Shown here one piece after another: positions 1 through 6,281 of a stretch of DNA of 47,526 nucleotides. The translations under genes and the position numbers were made by a program. Position 1 is the stretch's first letter, and every line of letters starts with the position of its first letter. The notes below the pieces were generated by a model that was not told where the DNA came from, ran no database searches, and saw only the letters and a list, made by a program, of their open reading frames with translations. This DNA is from Verrucomicrobiota bacterium (GTDB taxonomy: Bacteria; Verrucomicrobiota; Verrucomicrobiia; Limisphaerales; Fontisphaeraceae). The stretch spans positions 1 through 47,526 of the forward strand of contig JBAXGN010000037.1 of the NCBI GenBank assembly GCA_037139415.1, written 5' to 3'.

Positions 1-120
1 AGCCTTCGATCTTTGACAGGCCAGCGGGTGCAAGTCCCGCCTCGGTAATTGATGCTGAACACGAGATGATGGCTTGCCGGAATGAACGGAGGCAGGGATT
101 GAATTGATGGCGCACAGGTT
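1..120 (+). other. Possible group II intron RNA fragment (5' domain I-like)
   Basis: The stretch holds a hairpin with stem GCGGG/CCCGC around the loop TGCAAGT (about 25-41), preceded by a GCCTTC/GAcAGGC stem-loop at 2-21. The phrase GGTGCAAGTCC inside a GC stem is common in domain I of bacterial group II introns. No intron-encoded reverse transcriptase, domain V or 3' end is visible here, so at best this is a fragment or the end of an element lying left of the window. A tRNA T-arm was considered, but the loop has G where T55 is expected and the upstream bases do not form an anticodon arm. Confidence 0.2.
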
Positions 121-200
121 TCCCATTGCTGAACGGGGGAACGCTGATGTCACAGGTCGGTCAATGTTCAACACCCACCGCAACGATCCCTCTCCCGGCA

Positions 201-455
201 TCATCTCATCTGCATCATGGCTACTGACTCGCGGTTCGCCGCCACAGGCTGCGTTTGTCCCCCTCTCCGGGGCTGCATGTGGGCCGGCGGCACGATGGCC
301 GAAACACTGTGCCAGGCGTCCGACCCTTCCGCCGCAAACACGGTTTGCTTGCCAAGCTGCCCGGCGTACCACATTTCCAGCACCTCAGATTTTGTATAAG
401 GGCCGTCTGGTTCTTCGCCGGCATTGCGGATTAGGTAAACTCCGTGCGAATTAAT
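201..455 (-). pseudogene. GYF_2-like domain remnant lacking a standard start codon
   Basis: The minus-strand frame ending with TGA at 201-203 encodes about 84 residues that match the pattern of the GYF_2 (DUF4339) domain: VYLIRN at the start, then GPYTKSEV, WYAGQLGKQT, and a final EGSDAWHSV. GYF_2 domains are usually short N-terminal modules of bacterial membrane or regulatory proteins. The domain begins right after the stop codon of the upstream heparinase-type gene, with which it overlaps by a few bases. No ATG, GTG or TTG lies just before the domain; only an ATT codon at 455-453 is suitably placed. It could be translated from ATT, by reading on from the upstream gene, or be a remnant whose front end was lost. 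The domain call is fairly safe; whether it is expressed is not known. Confidence 0.45.
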
Positions 456-2529
456 CTGCGAGTGGCGTGATGCGGACGGTGGCCTTGGCAGTGTTGATGG
501 CGAGGTTCCACGAGTTGGCGACGCTGGTGACGCGTATCGCGACGGTCGGATCGAGCTGCGTTTTTTTTGGTGGCACCGCTTGCAAGGTCGGCGCGGTGCC
601 ATCGAGTGCGAGCGCCCAGACGAACGTGGTCTGCGCGGTGGTGCGCCGGAAGATCGTCATGGGAATCCGGTCGGCCGTGCTTTTGCCGACGCCGGTGGTT
701 GTGATGACATCGGTGGGCTCGCCGGCGGCAAGAGCGATGACGCCGCGCCAGTCCGGCGCGAGGTTGCACGTTTGCGCAATGGCGGCGTTGGTACGGCAGA
801 GCGTGGCGTTCTTGAGATGCTGGTAGCCGTTCTGCGCGGGGAGCGTGAACGCGCCGCCGGGCGGCGGAGTTTGCCACGTGCCGTTGCAGTGCGTTGCAAG
901 ATCGAACGTGTGGGGTTTATCGGCAGTGATCTGGTCGGAGAAGATGATCAGGTTTTGGTTGAGCATCACAGCGGTGCGGATGAAGCGGACGCCCTTGGCG
1001 ATCGGTCCGGCGTCGGTCATCGCAAAGTCGCAGCCGTGATCATTGCCGAAAGCGAGGCACTGGCCGGTGGCCTCGGCCTGGTTGCCTTCGTCCACGACGA
1101 GCGTGTTGTGGGCGAGCGTGACCTTGTCCCACTGGCCGTGCAGCGGCGAGCCGTAGGGGCGTGTGCCGGGATCGGGACAGAGCACCTTGCCGCGGGCGTA
1201 GAGCACGAAATTATTTTTGTCGGGATGCCCGTGCCCACCGCCGTGCGGGCCGTACTTCAGGCAAAGCCACGTGGCCTGCTCGCCAGCGCCGCGCTGGAGG
1301 ATCGCGTAGCCGGAGTCCTGCGCGTTGCGGCTGGGCAGCGCCGCGTGCTGCGCCGAGGGCAACTGCGGCACGCCGAACCAGAGCGCCATCTCATCGCGGC
1401 GCTTGGAGTCGGCCAGCGCGACGAGGTAGACCGGATCGCGATAGCGCGCATAGGCCAGCTCGAACACGCTGCTGCGGATGTTGACCTCGCCGCTGTCGTT
1501 AAACGCCGGCAGGCTCAGGTTCGGCATCGCGAGGTTGACCGGCGCCTCGAACATTTTCTTCAGCGGCTCACCGTAGAGATTGAGGTGGCAGTTGCGCGCA
1601 GCCTCCGTCAGCGGCCAGAGCGCGCCCAAGGTGAAGAAGTGGTAACCCCACGCGCCCTCGTACCAGACACCGTCGGGCTGCACGCCCTTGGCCATCTGCG
1701 TGCGGTAGCCACGGACGGGGTCATCGATCGCCGCGCTGATGAGCGCGGTGTCGCCGAGCAGATAGCCGGTGATGCCGACGGCGCTGTTCTTCCAGCACTG
1801 GATGTTGTGTACGCCCATCTTGTGCGCAAGGATCACATCGCGCGCGGCGGGCAGGAAGAGTTTGTCGGCCAGCGTGCGGCGGTCGGCCTCGGCGAGTGTG
1901 TTCCAGATCAGGTCCGCGCCCTGCGCGACGGGAATCAGCCACATCGCCTCGTCGAGCGTCTGCGGTCCGACGCGCCCGCCGCCGATCTTTGCCTGCCCGC
2001 GCGTGGTGTGCAGCGGATAGGAGAGATAGCGCGCGGCGTAGGCGAGCAGGATGTCGCGGCCGCGTTTGGCATAGCGCGCATCGCCGGTGATCTGGAACAA
2101 AATACCGGCGTTGCGAATCGCCGTCGCGTAGCTGCTGTGCGGATGGTTGATCGCAACGCCATCAAAATCGCGGTCAGGCTTGGTCGGATCACCGGGCAGA
2201 ACTTCCTTATCCACCGGGCAGATGTGCTCCCAATGCCACGGGCCGAGCTGCTTGCCCTGCGTCAGGCGCGCGCCGTGTGTCGGGCACACATACCAGTGGA
2301 ACCAGTTGCCGCCGCGCGGCGGCAGCTCGATGGGCGCATTCATCGTCTTATCGAAACTCTTGCGGAACGCCGTCCATTGCGAGGCCCACGGTTCCTGCTG
2401 CACGCGCTGTTTGAGCTGCGCGATGCCGGCGTCGTCGAACAACAGTCGAGGATGCGGCGGCAAGGCTTCGGCTCCGGCCGCTGTGCCGGCGAGCAACAAC
2501 ACACCCAACATGGTGAGGAATAGTTTCAT
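451..2529 (-). CDS. Secreted heparinase II/III-family polysaccharide lyase
   Basis: This 692-residue protein begins with a clear Sec signal peptide (hydrophobic core LFLTMLGVLLLAG, cleavage near AGA-EA). An all-alpha domain follows (about 25-400), with an HNIQCW motif near 241 and EGAWGYHFF near 291-299; these positions resemble the Asn/His and Tyr sites of PL15/PL17/PL21 alginate and heparin lyases. The C-terminal beta domain carries the diagnostic HGHPDKNNF motif (His433, His435) and DPGTRPYG of Hepar_II_III (PF07940). Residues 82-107 contain CPTHG and CPVDKE pairs, possibly a small metal-binding loop. It probably cleaves uronic-acid-containing polysaccharide by beta-elimination in the periplasm or outside. 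It stands alone; a 17-bp palindrome lies about 45 bp upstream. Substrate cannot be told from sequence. Confidence 0.85.
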   Translation of the reverse strand: MKLFLTMLGVLLLAGTAAGAEALPPHPRLLFDDAGIAQLKQRVQQEPWASQWTAFRKSFDKTMNAPIELPPRGGNWFHWYVCPTHGARLTQGKQLGPWHWEHICPVDKEVLPGDPTKPDRDFDGVAINHPHSSYATAIRNAGILFQITGDARYAKRGRDILLAYAARYLSYPLHTTRGQAKIGGGRVGPQTLDEAMWLIPVAQGADLIWNTLAEADRRTLADKLFLPAARDVILAHKMGVHNIQCWKNSAVGITGYLLGDTALISAAIDDPVRGYRTQMAKGVQPDGVWYEGAWGYHFFTLGALWPLTEAARNCHLNLYGEPLKKMFEAPVNLAMPNLSLPAFNDSGEVNIRSSVFELAYARYRDPVYLVALADSKRRDEMALWFGVPQLPSAQHAALPSRNAQDSGYAILQRGAGEQATWLCLKYGPHGGGHGHPDKNNFVLYARGKVLCPDPGTRPYGSPLHGQWDKVTLAHNTLVVDEGNQAEATGQCLAFGNDHGCDFAMTDAGPIAKGVRFIRTAVMLNQNLIIFSDQITADKPHTFDLATHCNGTWQTPPPGGAFTLPAQNGYQHLKNATLCRTNAAIAQTCNLAPDWRGVIALAAGEPTDVITTTGVGKSTADRIPMTIFRRTTAQTTFVWALALDGTAPTLQAVPPKKTQLDPTVAIRVTSVANSWNLAINTAKATVRITPLAD

Positions 2530-2573
2530 GATCTTGCTGTGACGACCCTTGGCCTGCGCCCATCGTGGGCCAA

Positions 2574-2590
2574 TCGGTCACGTTGACCGA
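2574..2590. promoter_or_regulatory. Palindrome upstream of the heparinase-type gene, possible operator
   Basis: The sequence TCGGTCA-CGT-TGACCGA is a perfect inverted repeat with 7-bp arms, 45 bp before the start codon of the minus-strand lyase gene. A second small hairpin (TTGGCC/GGCCAA, 2549-2573) lies between it and the gene. Size and position suit a dimeric repressor such as a GntR or LacI member, but no regulator is encoded nearby, so this is inference. Confidence 0.3.
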
Positions 2591-2594
2591 AGTT

Positions 2595-2732
2595 TTATTC
2601 CACTCTGCCATACCAGCAAGCCTTTTCGTGACTCGAAGCCCCGATTTCTGCTACCGGCACGCTAGCTTTCACCTTCGATCCCTTCCCGGCCAGTTTTTCC
2701 TTCAATAATTCGGCATACCAACGGTCAAACAT
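2595..2732 (-). CDS. Candidate 45-residue small protein (uncertain)
   Basis: A short minus-strand frame starts at ATG 2732 and ends at 2595; the product is Lys/Glu-rich (MFDRWYAELLKEKLAGKG at the start). A perfect TATAAT box (2744-2739 on the minus strand) lies six bases before the ATG, a spacing also seen at the kamA and vapB starts of this window and compatible with a leaderless mRNA. No clear -35 box, no Shine-Dalgarno and no recognised domain. The frame is also open upstream into a repetitive stretch. It may be spurious. Confidence 0.18.
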   Translation of the reverse strand: MFDRWYAELLKEKLAGKGSKVKASVPVAEIGASSHEKACWYGRVE

Positions 2733-2771
2733 GACTTTATTATAAGACGCGAAATCTAAAGTAAACTTTTG

Positions 2772-2853
2772 TCCGCAGATTTCGCAGAAGGACACCAATT
2801 CCGTTTCCCGCATTTTGGCATCTGCGAAAGATCTGCGCTCTCTGCGGATCACG
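2772..2853. repeat. Degenerate CTGCGAAATCTGCGGA-type intergenic repeat
   Basis: Two copies in opposite orientation are seen: CCGCAGATTTCGCAG near 2774 and CTGCGAAAGATCTGCG near 2822, followed by a further CTCTGCGGAT. The stretch lies in the 760-base gap between the lyase gene and hsp20. It gives long but meaningless open frames on both strands, so it should be treated as repeat DNA and not as coding. Confidence 0.35.
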
Positions 2854-3023
2854 TTCCCCACGCCTTTCTTTTCTCTTCCAGCGTCAGATGCTTGTTATTG
2901 TCACTCTCCTCGCCCCCACGGCGACCGCAAGCGACAACTCAAAGCGTTCGCGGACCTTGATGCTGCCAAAGCAACCGCCGAAGGCAAGGCAAAGGACCTG
3001 CCTTTCAAGACCCTTAACAGGGT

Positions 3024-3054
3024 CAATATGACACATTTTTAATGTGTCATATTG
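3024..3054. promoter_or_regulatory. Perfect 14-bp inverted repeat with T-tract, upstream of hsp20
   Basis: CAATATGACACATT (3024-3037) and its exact complement (3041-3054) are separated by three T. A run of six T (3059-3064) follows on the plus strand. As RNA it would be an AT-rich terminator-like hairpin; as DNA it is a long, perfect dyad 240 bp before the hsp20 start codon. No plus-strand gene ends just before it, which favours a regulatory site over a terminator, but both readings are possible. Confidence 0.45.
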
Positions 3055-3237
3055 GCTCTTTTTTATGTATGATAAAGGACGAATAAAATGTCTAATATGC
3101 TAATATTTAATGCATTACGAAATTCAATTTGACCAACAAAACACTGGCATGGAAAATGATTATTATAGAACCATGAAACTTGCCAGCGATGGGCGTTGGT
3201 AAGCAATGAACAAACGTTGGATCTGGTTTGGGAATCA

Positions 3238-3275
3238 GGGCGGACACCAAGCCAGTCATGAAACCAAGTCCGCCC
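3238..3275 (+). promoter_or_regulatory. GC hairpin in the hsp20 leader, next to the ribosome binding site
   Basis: GGGCGGAC (3238-3245) pairs perfectly with GTCCGCCC (3268-3275), ending just before the purine-rich GGAAAGAGATGAAG that precedes the hsp20 start at 3292. Promoter-like boxes around 3129-3166 imply a leader of more than 100 nt. Long structured leaders on small heat-shock genes often act as RNA thermometers, but here the ribosome binding site itself is not in the stem, so the role is open. Confidence 0.35.
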
Positions 3276-3291
3276 GGAAAGAGATGAAGTT

Positions 3292-3765
3292 ATGAGCGCA
3301 TTGACATATTGGACTCCGATGAAAGCCTGGAACCCTCTCAAAGAGATGGTTGAGTTGGAAAATCGGTTATCCACGATTTTTAATCGGACCGGGACAGTTC
3401 CGGGGGATAACAAAGAAGAAACCTTGCGGGTGACGGAATGGGCGCCGCTGGTGGACATTGCCGAGGATGACAAGGGATACACCATCAAGGCCGAACTGCC
3501 AGGGATCAAGAAGGAGGACATCGCGGTGACAGTCGAGAACGGGGTGCTGAGCATCAAGGGCGAGCGGAAATCGGAACAGGAGGAAAAGAGCAAACGGTAT
3601 CATCGCATCGAGCGGTTCTATGGCCGGTTTGAACGCAGCTTTACGCTGCCGGAAGATGCGGATGGCACCAAAGTGGGGGCCGAGTACAAGGATGGGGTGC
3701 TGAAAGTACACTTGGCCAAGAGCGAGAAAGCGCTGCCAAAGGCCATCGAAGTCAAAGTGGCATAA
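3292..3765 (+). CDS. Hsp20/alpha-crystallin small heat-shock protein
   Basis: This 157-residue protein is an ATP-independent holdase that binds unfolding proteins in the cytoplasm and hands them to DnaK/DnaJ. It shows the family layout: a short N-terminal arm (MKAWNPLKEM), an alpha-crystallin domain (about 48-145) beginning EWAPLVDIAEDDKGY, with ELPGIKKEDI, NGVLSIKGER, FERSFTLPE and the conserved GVLKVHL, and a short C-terminal tail. Length is normal for class A bacterial Hsp20. The ATG at 3292 follows GGAAAGAGATGAAG. A dnaJ-type gene lies 240 bp downstream on the same strand, so the pair probably forms a heat-shock unit. The leader is long and structured, suggesting regulation by temperature or a specific factor; no CIRCE element was seen. 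Confidence 0.95.
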   Translation: MSALTYWTPMKAWNPLKEMVELENRLSTIFNRTGTVPGDNKEETLRVTEWAPLVDIAEDDKGYTIKAELPGIKKEDIAVTVENGVLSIKGERKSEQEEKSKRYHRIERFYGRFERSFTLPEDADGTKVGAEYKDGVLKVHLAKSEKALPKAIEVKVA

Positions 3766-3782
3766 CGCGGGCCGCCAAAAAA

Positions 3783-3815
3783 CGGTGGCGCAGCGTGGCA
3801 ACACCTGCGCCACCG
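3783..3815 (+). other. Intercistronic hairpin after hsp20
   Basis: CGGTGGCGCAG (3783-3793) pairs perfectly with CTGCGCCACCG (3805-3815) around an 11-nt loop. It begins 18 bases after the hsp20 stop, has no T-run and ends four bases before a strong AGGAGG sequence. It could protect the 3' end of hsp20 mRNA after processing or control access to the next ribosome binding site. Confidence 0.5.
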
Positions 3816-3830
3816 GCGAGGAGGTGGAAC

Positions 3831-4010
3831 GTGAACAATCTGAAGGACCGGCAGTGTTGGGGGCCTTATGCAAGGAAAAGGCTCTGCCGGTCCTCAGTCT
3901 TTTTTGGGATACAAAGGGGCATCCGATTTGAAAAACGAGTCGGATTCGGATATTGTAAAGATGGGACATCGTTTGGCCGGGAATGCCAGACGGGAGCGAA
4001 TCTGCCATGA
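3831..4010 (+). CDS. Candidate 59-residue leader peptide coupled to dnaJ
   Basis: A GTG codon at 3831 is preceded by AGGAGGT (3819-3825), the strongest Shine-Dalgarno sequence near any gene here, at a spacing of six. The frame runs 59 codons and stops at TGA 4008-4010, overlapping the dnaJ ATG (4007-4009) as ATGA, the classic arrangement for translational coupling. The product is Cys/Arg/Gly-rich with no recognised domain. The frame also spans a terminator-like hairpin (3844-3894), so its translation could decide whether that hairpin forms. This may be a regulatory leader peptide, or a chance frame; codon evidence is too short to decide. Confidence 0.3.
   Translation: MNNLKDRQCWGPYARKRLCRSSVFFGIQRGIRFEKRVGFGYCKDGTSFGRECQTGANLP
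3844..3906 (+). terminator. Terminator-like hairpin between hsp20 and dnaJ
   Basis: AGGACCGGCAG (3844-3854) pairs with CTGCCGGTCCT (3884-3894); the 29-nt loop can fold further (GCCTT/AAGG). CAG and a run TCTTTTTT follow (to 3905). It resembles a rho-independent terminator placed inside the mini-ORF, so it may work as an attenuator for dnaJ and not as a simple end of hsp20 transcription. Confidence 0.45.
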
Positions 4011-4966
4011 ATGCCGGGTACAAAGATTATTATCGCGTGCTGGGAGTGGAACGCGGCGCGACGGAGGATGAAATCCGGAGCGCCTTCCGCAAGCTGGCCC
4101 GCGAGTATCATCCCGATGTCGCACGCAACAAGGCGGTGGCGGAGGAAAAATTCAAGGAGATCAACGAGGCATACGAAGTCCTGGGTGATGCGGATAAGCG
4201 CCGCAAATATGACGCGCTGGGAGCGGATGGGGGCAATGCGCAGAACTTTACCCCGCCCCCGGGATGGAATCAGCGGGGAGCCAATGGCGACTCGATGCAC
4301 GAGTTCCGCTTTGGCGGCACGGGTTACAGCGATTTCTTTGAACAGTTCTTTGGCGGACAACGGGCGGGATTCACGCGACGCGGGCGGGACCCGTTTGATT
4401 TTGAAACCGATACGGAGCAGGAGCAACCGCAACGGGGCGGTGATGTGGAGGGCGCGTTGATGGTGACGCTGGATGAGGCGCTGCACGGATCGGTGCGCTC
4501 CATTTCCCTCGAACGAGTGAATCCCCAAAGCGGAACCACGGAAACGCACACTTTCCGGGTGCGTATTCCCGCAGGCGTGTGCGAGGGACAACTGATCCGC
4601 GTGGCGGGCAAAGGCGATCCCGGTTGGAACGGAGCCGAGGCTGGCGACCTGCTATTGCGGGTGCGGCTGGCGCGGCATCCGGATTTTACCGTGCATGGTG
4701 CTGATTTATATCATGAACTGGAACTTCAACCCTGGCAGGCAGTGCTGGGCGCAACGGTAGAAGTGCTCACCTTGGAGGGACGCGTTTCCGTGCGGGTACC
4801 GCCGGGCACGGAACAGGGCGGGAAATTACGCGTGCGCGGACGCGGTCTGCCGGAGGCCAATGGCAAACGCGGCGATCTGTTGGTGACCATCAGCATTCTG
4901 ATTCCCAAGCAGGTCAGCCGCGAAGAAAAGGCCCTATGGGAACAACTGGCACGCCTGGCCAAATAG
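4007..4966 (+). CDS. DnaJ-family co-chaperone, CbpA-like (class II J protein)
   Basis: The protein stimulates the ATPase of DnaK and delivers unfolded clients to it. The J domain occupies residues 5-70 with YYRVLGV, the essential His-Pro-Asp at 35-37 (YHPDV), FKEINEAYEVL and a YDALG end. A Gly/Phe/Asn linker follows, then two beta-sandwich client-binding domains (about 145-310) starting GGDVEGALMVTLDEAL and containing GKGDPGW and GRVSVRVPPGTEQG. The cysteine-rich zinc finger of class I DnaJ is absent, as in CbpA; the 319-residue length fits. ATG 4007 is preferred over 3983 because GGGAG lies ten bases before it and because homologues begin directly at the J domain. It follows hsp20 after two hairpins. 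Confidence 0.93.
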   Translation: MNAGYKDYYRVLGVERGATEDEIRSAFRKLAREYHPDVARNKAVAEEKFKEINEAYEVLGDADKRRKYDALGADGGNAQNFTPPPGWNQRGANGDSMHEFRFGGTGYSDFFEQFFGGQRAGFTRRGRDPFDFETDTEQEQPQRGGDVEGALMVTLDEALHGSVRSISLERVNPQSGTTETHTFRVRIPAGVCEGQLIRVAGKGDPGWNGAEAGDLLLRVRLARHPDFTVHGADLYHELELQPWQAVLGATVEVLTLEGRVSVRVPPGTEQGGKLRVRGRGLPEANGKRGDLLVTISILIPKQVSREEKALWEQLARLAK

Positions 4967-4982
4967 GCCGCCCCAAGCCCAC

Positions 4983-6269
4983 TCAAATTGTCCACGGTTC
5001 CCGCATGGAACGGGAAAGCATCCGCGCAGCCTGATCATCGCCGAGGATTTGCTCTTTCACGGAATCCCATTTGATGGTGCGTCCGGTGCGGATGGCAATG
5101 TCACTTAAATGGCTGATGGAATCAGACCAGACGGCGGTCTCCACGGGGTTAATCGTTTTCTGCCGAGTGCGCACGCCATCCACAAAGTTTTTGTAATGAT
5201 TGTCGCTGTGCAGTAGATGAATTTCGCCGGGCTGAATGATTTCGCTCGCGAGGGATTCGGGTTCGGTGCGGAGCCAGCCCCGGCTGATGCTCACCTTGCC
5301 TTTATCCCCGGTGAAGACGGTCAGGTTTTCACCCGGCCCGCGGAAATGGAACGTCACGCCATTCGCGTAGCGGCCACGGACATCCCACGAGGTGGCGGTG
5401 TTGAACAAACCTTCGGTCGGGAATACACCGGTGCCCGCGTATTCGGTCGGCACCGCCTCCGGGCGATCACCCAATCCCCATACGGCCACGTCCAGCGGAT
5501 GCGCCCCCCAGCCAGCGATGAATCCCAGCGCATAATCAGAGACAAACCAGGCCCCAGAACTGGTACACCGGTCCTTGGTGTAAGGCGCTGCTGGCGCCGG
5601 CCCGAGCCACAGGTCGTACTCAAAACCTTCCGGCACCGGGATGGGTGTGGTGGAACCGCCCTGGCTGCTGGCCGGGCTGACGACTTCCACAGAAAGTAAT
5701 TTGCCAATGCGCCCATTGCGCACCAGCTCGCAACCATAGCGAATGTGATTGGAAGAGCGTTGCTGGGTGCCGTATTGGAACACCGCGCCATGGCGTTTGC
5801 AGGCGGCGCGCAGGGCCTGATCCTGGGCCAAGGTCAAACCCAATGGCTTTTCCACGTACACACTGCGCCCGGAACGCACCGCGAGCAAGGCAGCAGGCAC
5901 ATGCCAATGGTCGGGAGTCGCGATGACCACGGCATCCAGATCATCACGGGCCAGCATTTCCCGCAGATCATGGTACGGCTTGCAATAGTCGCCGCCATAA
6001 GCCTGGTTGGTCTTGGACACGGTTTTCTCGCGGCGCTCCTTGAAACAATCGCACACCGCGACCACCCGGCAGGATTTGATACCGAGAAAGCCGCCATGCA
6101 AGGCGCTACCGCGTCCGCCCACGCCGATGTGCGCGACGTTGGTGAGGTTGCTGGGCGCATCCGCGCCGAGCAGCGAGGAATGAATCAGTTGGGGGGCCAG
6201 CGTGGCGGCTCCGGCAGTGGCCAGGGTGCGTTGAAAAAATACCCGACGTGAAAGAAGCATTGGTTTCAT
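4983..6269 (-). CDS. Gfo/Idh/MocA-family oxidoreductase, Tat-exported
   Basis: This 428-residue protein starts with a twin-arginine signal (SRRVFF, then the hydrophobic ATAGAATLA), so it is exported folded, presumably with its NAD(P) bound. The N-terminal Rossmann fold (about 43-160) shows the nucleotide loop GVGGRG, the acidic VVAVCD strand end, ATPDHWH and the family hallmark EKPLG. The C-terminal half is the alpha/beta substrate domain (GFEYDLWLGP, WGAHPLDVAVWGLG). Such enzymes oxidise or epimerise sugars or cyclitols; the exported PVC-bacterial group is large and mostly uncharacterised. It begins 12 bases after the ThuA-HEAT gene on the same strand, so the two are probably co-transcribed. 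No clear Shine-Dalgarno; start 6269 or 6260 are both possible. Confidence 0.92.
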   Translation of the reverse strand: MKPMLLSRRVFFQRTLATAGAATLAPQLIHSSLLGADAPSNLTNVAHIGVGGRGSALHGGFLGIKSCRVVAVCDCFKERREKTVSKTNQAYGGDYCKPYHDLREMLARDDLDAVVIATPDHWHVPAALLAVRSGRSVYVEKPLGLTLAQDQALRAACKRHGAVFQYGTQQRSSNHIRYGCELVRNGRIGKLLSVEVVSPASSQGGSTTPIPVPEGFEYDLWLGPAPAAPYTKDRCTSSGAWFVSDYALGFIAGWGAHPLDVAVWGLGDRPEAVPTEYAGTGVFPTEGLFNTATSWDVRGRYANGVTFHFRGPGENLTVFTGDKGKVSISRGWLRTEPESLASEIIQPGEIHLLHSDNHYKNFVDGVRTRQKTINPVETAVWSDSISHLSDIAIRTGRTIKWDSVKEQILGDDQAARMLSRSMREPWTI

Positions 6270-6281
6270 GAGATTGGCCGA

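Noticed and set aside
1-50. tRNA 3' half (T-arm-like GCGGG-TGCAAGT-CCCGC)
   Set aside because: Position 55 is G, not T, and no anticodon arm or matching acceptor stem can be formed with the bases in the window.
580-2523. 647-codon plus-strand frame opposite the heparinase-type gene
   Set aside because: It is the antisense shadow of a GC-rich gene; no recognisable domain, while the minus strand has a signal peptide and lyase motifs.
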